This document shows, piece by piece, positions 56,542-64,000 of a stretch of 64,000 bases of DNA. Numbering within the stretch: position 1 is the first letter of the stretch; each line of letters opens with the position of its first letter. A program made the position numbers and the translations under genes. A model generated the notes under the pieces. It had not been told where the DNA came from. It did no database searches and saw only the letters and a list, made by a program, of their open reading frames with translations. The stretch is from Diplosphaera chodatii (taxonomy: Eukaryota > Chlorophyta > Trebouxiophyceae > Prasiolales > Stichococcaceae): the NCBI GenBank assembly GCA_032358165.1, contig JAALGY010000015.1, forward strand, positions 992,001 through 1,056,000, written 5' to 3'.

Positions 56542-59500
56542 ATGATGAAACAGCTTGCCGCTGAGCTTTGGGGTTCGCAGAACCATTGCATGAGCACCAC
56601 CAGCCACAGCACGCGCCAGATCGCACAGACCAGACTCCCCACCAGATCACGTTCCAATCATCGTCCGTTCACAGCGCACGGTGATCGGCCCCGCAGCGCA
56701 CGCAACGCTGATGCTGATCACGCAGTTCGTCCACTGGTGGCGGCAGCCGTGACAGCTGTGGCAGAGCCGGACATCAACCAGCATGTCCGCGAGGGCGCGT
56801 CTGAGGCAGCGCTTGTGCAAGTGCAGGTACCATGTTGAGTACATCTTTGGACGTCAACAAAGAAGAAACGCCATCTGTGCAAACTTACTGCTGTGTCGCT
56901 CTACCGTACCTGTAAACACTGTGTGCTCGATCAGGCACACAAGGCGGACACAGAACAGCAGCGGCTGGCAGATGCACTGCCTCCATTCGACCTGCATGTT
57001 GGAGTGGTGGACGCCGTCGTCGTGGGCTGCGGCCCTGCAGGGCTGTCGCTTGCCGCAGAGCTGGCCAGACGCGGCGTACGTGCCGTGCTGATAGGTGAGC
57101 TCAGAGAGACGCGACAGCCATTTGAAGCGTTATGTACTAGACTGGAGCAGGTATCAATCGCAGCTAAAGCATGGCACTCTTGAAAGACCTTTGCATCTGC
57201 AGGACATGACGTGCCGTTTGTCAACAACTACGGGGTCTGGGAAGATGAGTTCAGGGAGCTCGGCTTGGAGCACACGCTGAATGCCACATGGAAGGATGCG
57301 ATGTGCTACTTTGGCGAGGGAAAGGAGGTGCCCATCCTGTGTACATCAGCCTGCAGCAGTACACATATAGAACATATCAAACGTCGCTGCTCATGCTTCA
57401 GGGTGTGTCAGCAGTCTTCGCAGGTGCGGATAGGCAGGCGCTATGGGCAGGTGTGCAGGCGCAAGCTGCGCGAGCATCTGGTGCAACAATGTGCAGCTGC
57501 TGGCGTGCGCTTCCTTGCTGGCGAGGTGTCAGGGGTGGATGCCACCGCCTCCAGTGCCTCCGCTCGTGTCGTCTGCAGCAACGGCACCGCGGTGCAGACC
57601 AGGTAGGTTGCTGTCCATGCGCGTACAGCGGTTGCAAGCTGTGGGTCATCAGCAATGAGACTGTGCTTGCGAAAGTACACAAAAGACTTGCGTTTGCTGG
57701 CACCAAACCAACCATGATTTGCCTTGCTGGTGCTGCAGGGTTGTTGTCATGGCGGCTGGCGCAGCGGCTGGCAAGTTTTTGGAGTATGAGAGCGGCGCTC
57801 CCACAGTGGCGGCACAAACAGCGTACGGCATCCAGGCAGAGGTGGAAGGCTACGCCGACGGCTACGACCCCGACTCCATGCTGTTCATGGACTTCCGGCG
57901 ACACCACTCCGGGCTTTGGAACAGCACAGCACCAAGGTGTGTCAAGTAAACCCCAAGGTTTAATTATGTGACATACCCATCACGATGCAGCTGCGATGCC
58001 CCTGCAGTCAAGCGGAGTTCCTGGTCACGGTTCCAAGCGCAGTTTGCGCAGGACCTGGCCACCTCCACTTACTGTGTGTGACACTTCACTTGCAGGCTGC
58101 AGCCAGGGGAGCACCCCAATGCAGGCGAGGGCTTGTGGGGTACCGAGGCAGAGGTGCCATCTTTCCTGTACGCAATGCCGGTGGACGGCGGCCGCCGTGT
58201 GTTTCTCGAGGAGACCTGCCTCGTGGCCAAGCCTGCGCTGCCGTTTGCTGTGCTGAAGCGCCGCCTGGAGCGCCGTCTTGATGCCATGGGCATCAAGGTG
58301 TGTCCCGACACGTCTTGCTAGCGGCGGCGTGGAGCATTTTGCAGCAGATGCTTTGCATTTGGGTGTGCACACTGTGCTCCTGACCCTATCTTTGTTGGTT
58401 GCGGTCCTCGGAGCAGGTGGTGAAAGTGGAGGAGGAGGAGTGGTCGTATGTGCCGGTGGGTGGCCCTCTGCCGAAGGCCCGCCAGACCGTCACCGCCTTT
58501 GGTGCTGCTGCCAACCTGGTGCGCTGGTCCTTACGTGTCTACCACTGTGCATCTCCTACCTGCATGATCTAGACAAGGCCTCTGTGACGCTGTCATGCTT
58601 CGTTGATCAGTGCGAGTACACATGCAAAGTTTGAAGCTGAGCTGGGATGCTCGTCATGCGCAGGTGCACCCGGCCACTGGATACTCCATTGCTCGCTCGC
58701 TGCGGGAGGCGCCTGCGCTAGCAGCTGACCTGGCAGACATCCTGGCCAAAAAGCTGACAGTGGGAGAGACTGCGGAGGCCGCCTGGCATGCCCTATGGCC
58801 CGCTGAGAAGCGGCGTCAGGTACTTGCCAGAGTCTTGCGACTGCGTAGACCTTGCTGACCGTCTCATATCATGCTCTGTGCAACATCGAGGATGCGGTGA
58901 CATCACTGTCAGTGTGGACACAAAAGCGGGATATCACAGGGCACAAATCCCTGTGTGTTTGAGCGACAGGCGGCGTTCCACGTGTTTGGCATGGAACTCC
59001 TGGTGCGGCTGGACCTGCGAGCCACCAACCAGTTCTTCTCCACCTTCTTCCGGCTGCCAGGCAGCTACTGGCGTGGCTTCCTGGCCAGCCGCCTGTCGAG
59101 CGGGCAGCTCATGGCCTTTGCTGCGGTGGGCTTTCATCGCTGATTGCTCCTGCACCAGCTTGCTGGCTGCTGCTGCCTACCATGCAACAAATCATATGTG
59201 CTTTGCGGCAACCTGACCCGGTGCATGTTGACTGCAGCTCATGTTCGTACTTGCGCCGCCATCTACAAAGAAGGCCCTGGTCGCGCACCTCATGTCCGAC
59301 CCTGCAGGCAGCTACCTCATCCGCAAGTACATGGGTGAACATGCTACCATGTAATGATAAATCAATCTGTCGCTGCGTAATGCATCATCTGTTGTAGAAC
59401 GTTGGCTTGCTGGCAGAGCGCATTTGTCATGGATTAGCCACTGTCGCTGTACATGTAATCCTGTGGCAAGCGTCCATATCTATGATCGCAGGCAGGGGTG

Positions 59501-59607
59501 AGGGCATGGAGCAGCTGCAGCAGCCGCAATCACAGGCGGCAGCAGCGGCAGTTTTGGTTGCAGCGCTTTCTCTGGCTGACAAATTGCCTGATGCTAGAGT
59601 ACCATGA
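56542..59607 (+). CDS. LCYE: Lycopene epsilon-cyclase, plastid
   Basis: This FAD-linked enzyme forms the epsilon ring of alpha-carotene, the precursor of lutein. A Ser/Arg/Thr-rich leader (MSTTSHSTRQIAQTRLP; ATG 56542 or 56590) fits a plastid transit peptide. The mature part has VVDAVVVGCGPAGLSLAAEL (Rossmann motif), FVNNYGVWEDEFRELGLE, IGRRYGQVCRRKLREHL, GAAAGKFLEYESGAPTVAAQ then TAYGIQAEV, PDSMLFMDFRRH, VPSFLYAMPVDGGRRVFLEE then TCL, EEEWSYVPVGGPLP, FGAAANLVHPATGYSIARSL, AAFHVFGMELLVRLDL, FFSTFFRLPGSYWRGFL and HLMSDPAGSYLIRKYM. The NNYGVWEDEF and LISDPxG motifs match epsilon rather than beta cyclases. Read straight through, the frame stops at 59354 (EHATM). A splice at 59332-59338 to an exon from about 59491 keeps frame and adds an Ala-rich tail ending DKLPDARVP at 59607. 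Confidence 0.93.
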
Positions 59608-59973
59608 GCATGCCGGCACCAGGTGCATGTCTGCATGTCGGGGTGGCCGTTTGGGTGGACGGTAGGAAATTTTGCCACAATGTATCCACAAACAGCTGTA
59701 TGTACTGTGCAGTGGTATCGTCTTCGTCAATTTCTTGTGACAGTTTGATCTGTAAACAGTGCAGTGAGCAGTTGTTCACATTGCTGGCCATGAGCCGCCG
59801 TGCCTACCGCCGATTACTAATCTCAAAGCATCATACATGCCGCTGTTGTTACAAGCTGCGCGATGCAATCTGGGAGGCGGTTTGCATTTCACTAACCTTA
59901 GAGCATATTGTGTTGACATGTGCGCGTCGTGGTGTCATCATCGCTAAGCAGAGACACCAGCCGGCTGACAGTG
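59608..59973. other. Intergenic region between LCYE and HIBCH
   Basis: Two tandem plus-strand genes are separated here. Overlapping short open frames show no family resemblance, and no other element was seen. Confidence 0.35.
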
Positions 59974-62330
59974 ATGGCCGCAGCCAACATGCCTGAGGTG
60001 GTGCAGCCAGCTGCGCGCAGACACCATCTGCTCATGAGCAGCTTGCCAATTTGCATTGTGTGGTCTTGGCACCGCCTTGGTTGATCTGAGACCGGTGTGC
60101 AGGTGCTCCGCGGCATGAGTGACGGCGTCGCAAGTGCAACACTCAACAGGTAGCCAACAAACAGTATCAGGGTATCAGTGCTGGTGCCATCTGTGTGCGT
60201 CTATCTACGGTTCACACCAGGCACATCTGACAATGCAGGCCAAAGGCGCTGAATGCTCTGAACACCAACATGGTGCGCGTGTAAGCCTGGGCATGCTTTG
60301 ATCAAATGCTTGGCACACATCAGAATTGTGTTTTCAGGTCTAATGATGTCACGCCAGCTAGGTGCGACTGCTGGGTCAGTACTACCAGGAGTGGGACACC
60401 GCACAACATGTGCACTGCATACTGCTGCGGGGCGCCGGCCCAAAGGTGCAGCACTTCACTTCATTGCGTTCCACCTGATGCTTCGTGTGTTGATACTCAG
60501 GATGCACACCAAGGTGTGATGTGCTGCGCACCAGGCCTTCTGTGCTGGCGGTGACGTGAAAGGCGCCGTGCTGTCTGCTCGAGCCAGCAGGCAGCATGAT
60601 GCGGTGGACTTCTTCAGGACAGAGTATGGTGAGCAGGCCACTGGGTGTGTTTGCTGCAGTTTCAGGCCTCTCCGTAGGGCTCTGAACACGACTTCGGCAG
60701 TTTCATGGCGCAGGTGTTGTGCATGCCATCTCGAGGCTGAGCCGGCCGCACATCGCCCTCCTCGATGGCATTGTTATGGGCGGCGGCGCCGGCATTTCGA
60801 TCAATGGCGCCTTCAGGATTGCAACCGAAAAGTGGGCATGCCGTGCCTTGGCTTTATGTGATGCAGATGCACATCAGCCTCTACTCCGTTTCCGCTGCTC
60901 ACAGCTGGCCCGCTAAGCCAGTATAATCTGTGCAGGACGCTTTTTGCAATGCCGGAGTGTGGCATTGGGCTGTTCACAGATGTGGGCGGCGCTCTCTTCC
61001 TTGGCCAGCTCCCAGGGGAGTTGGGCACATACCTTGCCCTGACTGGGGCTCGGCTATCAGGTGCTGCTCGTGACAAGGACACAGGCGTCGTCAAGTCGGG
61101 ACCACTTGATTCTGCTCCAGGATGGACAAAGGATCTGGCTCCCCCAGCTCCTGCAATTCAAGCATGCCAGTGTGCGTCCGCAGGCGCTGCTGTGAAGCGC
61201 TGTGGCCTGGCAACACATTTCATACCTTCGGCGTCGCTCCCTGACGTGGAGGCAGAGCTGCGCCGGCAAGGCGCCTACATGCGCGACGCTTCTGCTGTTG
61301 ACCGCACCCTCAACGCATTTGAGGTGCACACCAGTACGCGGTAGTGTTTGTGCAAGCACTCATGTCACTGCTCGACAGCTGCAGCGGATGAGGCAACCAC
61401 TTAGACGCGTCCAACTCAAGAGCGTTCTATGCCTGCTCTTCAAGCGTGTCTGGGAGTACTTCCAGCCTGCAGTTGATAGTTTTCATGGTTGTGCATTGCA
61501 GGCGCCTGCAGATGCAGCCAGCGATGTCCTAGACCACCGGCAGGACATGGACGCCTGCTTTGCGGGCGACAGCATGGAGGGCATCTATGCTGCGCTACAG
61601 CGGCACGGCGGCAGCTGGGCCGAGGCCACCCTGAAGCAGCTCAGAGGGTGAGTGCGCATCCAGCCTGCAAGCTGCCCGTTTCCACATGGCGGCTGGTGGC
61701 CCCCGGTGCCTCATAAGTGCTGCATCAAGTAGCTGCTGCCTGCAAGCACGCTCCTGCCTGCAACCACGCCGACAGTTGCTCCTCTGCCTCCCGCTCTCGA
61801 CTGACGCCAGATGTGCTGCAGGGGCTCCCCGTTGTCGCAGAAGGTGACGCTGCGGGCGCTGCGGGCGGCGCGGGGCCAGCGCCTGGGGCAGGTGCTCCAA
61901 TCCGACTTCCGCATCGTGGTGCGCATGGTGGCGGGGCCGTCCGACTTCGATGAGGGCGTGCGGGCGACACTCATAGACCGCGATGGAAAGCCGCACTGGA
62001 CGCCGGCCACCCTGGAGGAGGTGTAGGCCCACAAGCCCCTTCTGCCATTGTGCAGCGCACGCCATGTGCACTGCTGCTGACTGCGACGGCACGCAGTGCT
62101 CATCATACACGACCTATCCCCAGGCACAAGTTGCACCTGCTTTACTGCGTCAGTGTGCGTGTTGCAACCGGTCAGCTGAGTGGGAACACTGCTGACATGT
62201 CAGCGTGGCCCCCCATGACGCCTGTGTTGCGATGCAGGTCACGGACAAAATCGTAGACCGGTTCTTCGCTCCACTGCCGCCTGGCCAAGAGTTGCAGCTT
62301 GCAGCCGATGAGGGGTGTGCGAAATTGTAG
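59974..62330 (+). CDS. HIBCH: 3-hydroxyisobutyryl-CoA hydrolase (CHY1 type)
   Basis: This crotonase-fold enzyme releases 3-hydroxyisobutyrate from its CoA ester in valine breakdown. ATG 59974 gives MAAANMPE. Exons continue [74 protein letters not shown] then [118 protein letters not shown] then [35 protein letters not shown] then [14 protein letters not shown]. The GGDVK, GGGAGIS and [13 protein letters not shown] motifs are the hydrolase active-site signatures. The protein ends CAKL with the stop at 62328-62330; AKL is a known PTS1-type peroxisomal signal, suggesting peroxisomal location as for plant CHY1. A short non-canonical insert near 61070-61180 may be intron or retained. Confidence 0.93.
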
Positions 62331-62594
62331 CAGTCAGGCTACAGTTCAGGAACCCACATCAGCAGCCCGTGCTCACGTTGTACTGCTATCTGTACGACAG
62401 AACACCAAGGGGATTATAGAAATCTTTGGTGATACACGCTTACCATGCGCAGCTTGCCGAGCACACTATCAACAGCCCTGCCCGGTTGTACGTTTGCATC
62501 GTGCTCTATCGATGAGCTTCTGGTGTCTGGGTGTCCTGGGCAGCGTCGGCTGATGGCGAAGCCCTGATTGTACTGAGGGGCAGGGTCGGTAGGC

Positions 62595-63876
62595 ATGGGC
62601 ACAGCCCTGTCGCCCCGCGCGGCTGTGTTGTTACTGTTGCCGATGTTGCTCACTGTGTGTGGCTGTTCGTTCGATCGACCCCGCGATGGACCTGCACCGT
62701 CGCCGCTTGAAGTGAAAGTACTCACAGGCCTCGGGCCCGGAAGGCACAGCCTGCAGCTGCAGCTGCCGTCAGAGCCGGAAGGCTTGCGCCTGGAAATCAG
62801 CGGCTGGCACCAGGATGCTTGCAACTCCGACGTGCTGCCGTGAGCGCTGACACTTGGCCCTGCACGTACCTGCCCTCCTCGGTTGCACAACAGCAGCTGC
62901 TGCAGCGGTGCGCACCAGGCCGTTCTGACCGTCTCAGCTTGCCTCAACCAGATCTGCAACCCGACCTGCAGGCTGCCACGCCTGGAGCTGCTGGACACTG
63001 GCAGACTGCCACCCGCCGGCCGCCGCACGTTACCGCATCGTGCAAGGCAGGCTAGCCGGGCAGAGAGGTCCCTGGCAACTTGGCAGCTCGACCTGGACAA
63101 CCGCTGCAATAAGCCCATCAACGTAACGCTGACGGTGAGTACACAGGCCACTGAGCTGCCGGCCACTTTGGGGCCACTTGCACGCAATTCAAACCAATTC
63201 AAACCCATCTATATGAGGGCTGGAGAGCTCGTGTTGCTCTGCAGGTCAGCCATACAACGGCCGCAGTCCGCGGCAACATATGGCATCGGCTGTCCAAGCA
63301 AGCTGCCACAGCCGTCACATGGCTGGTGCACAGTCAGCAGAGGACGGCCAGCGGCAGAGCAGACATGCGTCTGGGATCACGCGCAGAACAGCAAGCAGCA
63401 GGCAGCAGCACAGCAGTGCGCACAGAGCAGCAGCCAGCGCTGCGTTCCACAGCAGCCCACAGCAGGCTTGTGCCGAGGCAGCTTGCAGCAGGCAGCCGGC
63501 AGGAGGTCACCTGCTGCTGCAGACATGCACGCTGGCGAGGTGGCCCGTCCTGCTGCTGTGACCGGTGCGCAGCCGCTTGTGATGAGCTGGAATGATTCGC
63601 CCTCGTGCACAGTTTGTCATTGCAGCATGATGCCCGGCTCAGCGTCCTTAGCGTCACAATGTCTGCAGCGGCTCATCAGGTTCTGCGTGCTGTGATCGCT
63701 GCAGGGCTGGTGCCTGCTGCAGCGGGGCGCCCACACCAGCTGTGCAGGCGGGGCCCTGGTGGAGGCGGGTCGTTGCCGGAGCAGTCGGAGCCGTGGCGCT
63801 GGTAGCCGTCGCCACCGCTGCCGGCGCCGTGTGCGCAAACCAGTGCGTCACCCAGCAGCCACAGCAGCACTGTTGA
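62595..63876 (+). CDS. Unrecognised cysteine-rich single-pass membrane protein
   Basis: I do not recognise a family. Four exons join in phase with canonical GT-AG ends: 62595-62839, 62894-63134, 63245-63564 and 63705-63876 (978 nt, 325 residues). Residues 1-24 form a signal peptide (MGTALSPRAAVLLLLPMLLT). The ectodomain has Cys clusters (GWHQDACNSDVLP|SCCSG, SACLNQICNPTC, DLDNRCNKPINVT with an N-glycosylation sequon, EVTCCCRHARW, PSCCCDR|AGACCSG) and a Ser/Ala/Gln-rich middle. A C-terminal helix (WWRRVVAGAVGAVALVAVAT) with preceding Arg pair is followed by a short Cys-containing tail (CANQCVTQQPQQHC). This suggests a type I plasma-membrane or secretory-pathway protein. The first intron is short (54 nt). 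Reading through the third intron would instead stop at 63595. Confidence 0.55.
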
Positions 63877-64000
63877 TGATGTTTACCGCCAAACTTTGCC
63901 GTGCCTTGCAAGGATGTTGAGCGCGCCGAACCAGGACTCAAGTCGGAGCTGTGTGTGCAGCGCGCAGCATGGCATGCTCCAGGCACCCTGGCCGAGTGAG

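Noticed and set aside
62414..63208. 264-residue minus-strand open frame
   Set aside because: The plus strand here gives in-phase exons with a signal peptide and canonical splice sites; the minus frame has no motif and begins inside the gene's second intron.

Overview
This window is nuclear DNA from a green alga (Chlorophyta, probably a core chlorophyte such as a trebouxiophyte). It is GC-rich and encodes about 17 protein genes on both strands. Almost every gene is split by many short introns with GT(G) donors and 'gcag' acceptors, and Ala/Gln/Ser-rich low-complexity linkers (CAG/GCA runs) are common. A plastid lycopene epsilon-cyclase, a CHY1-type hydrolase with a peroxisomal tail and a peptidylglycine alpha-amidating monooxygenase fit a photosynthetic green alga. 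There are no operons, and I saw no rRNA, tRNA, CRISPR array or intact transposon. Exons were rebuilt by eye from reading frame, splice sites and family conservation, so gene boundaries are firmer than every internal splice.

Layout: 1-653 (-) truncated unidentified gene; 1400-2375 (-) D-aminoacyl-tRNA deacylase DTD; 2912-9668 (+) SPB1/FTSJ3 rRNA methyltransferase; 9926-12211 (-) UDP-glucose 4-epimerase; 12703-14170 (+) PhzF-family protein; 14621-19777 (+) bifunctional peptide-amidating enzyme PAM; 20106-22473 (-) WD40 protein resembling nucleoporin NUP43; 23018-25476 (+) LSm11-like U7 snRNP protein; 25874-30999 (-) pentatricopeptide-repeat protein; 31544-36296 (-) CNNM-type Mg transporter (DUF21, CBS pair, cNMP-like domain); about 36760-41367 (+) CHY zinc-finger protein; 41902-45251 (-) chaperonin CCT4; 45307-52671 (+) PI 4-kinase beta; 52926-55311 (-) eIF2B alpha; 56542-59607 (+) lycopene epsilon-cyclase; 59974-62330 (+) 3-hydroxyisobutyryl-CoA hydrolase; 62595-63876 (+) an unrecognised cysteine-rich single-pass membrane protein.

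The genes are mostly housekeeping and do not form one pathway. Several serve RNA and protein production (SPB1, DTD, eIF2B alpha, CCT4, LSm11, PPR). Others serve the secretory or membrane system (PAM, CNNM, PI4K beta, the cysteine-rich protein), metabolism (epimerase, PhzF, HIBCH) or the plastid (LCYE). The points most worth a second look are the full-length PAM, the LSm11-like protein (implying U7-type histone mRNA 3' processing), an 18-nt microexon in DTD, the animal-like domain order of the CNNM protein, the 55-bp gap between the divergent CCT4 and PI4K starts, a pair of hairpin repeats with a telomere-like loop near 31.2 kb, and the unknown cysteine-rich membrane protein at the right end.
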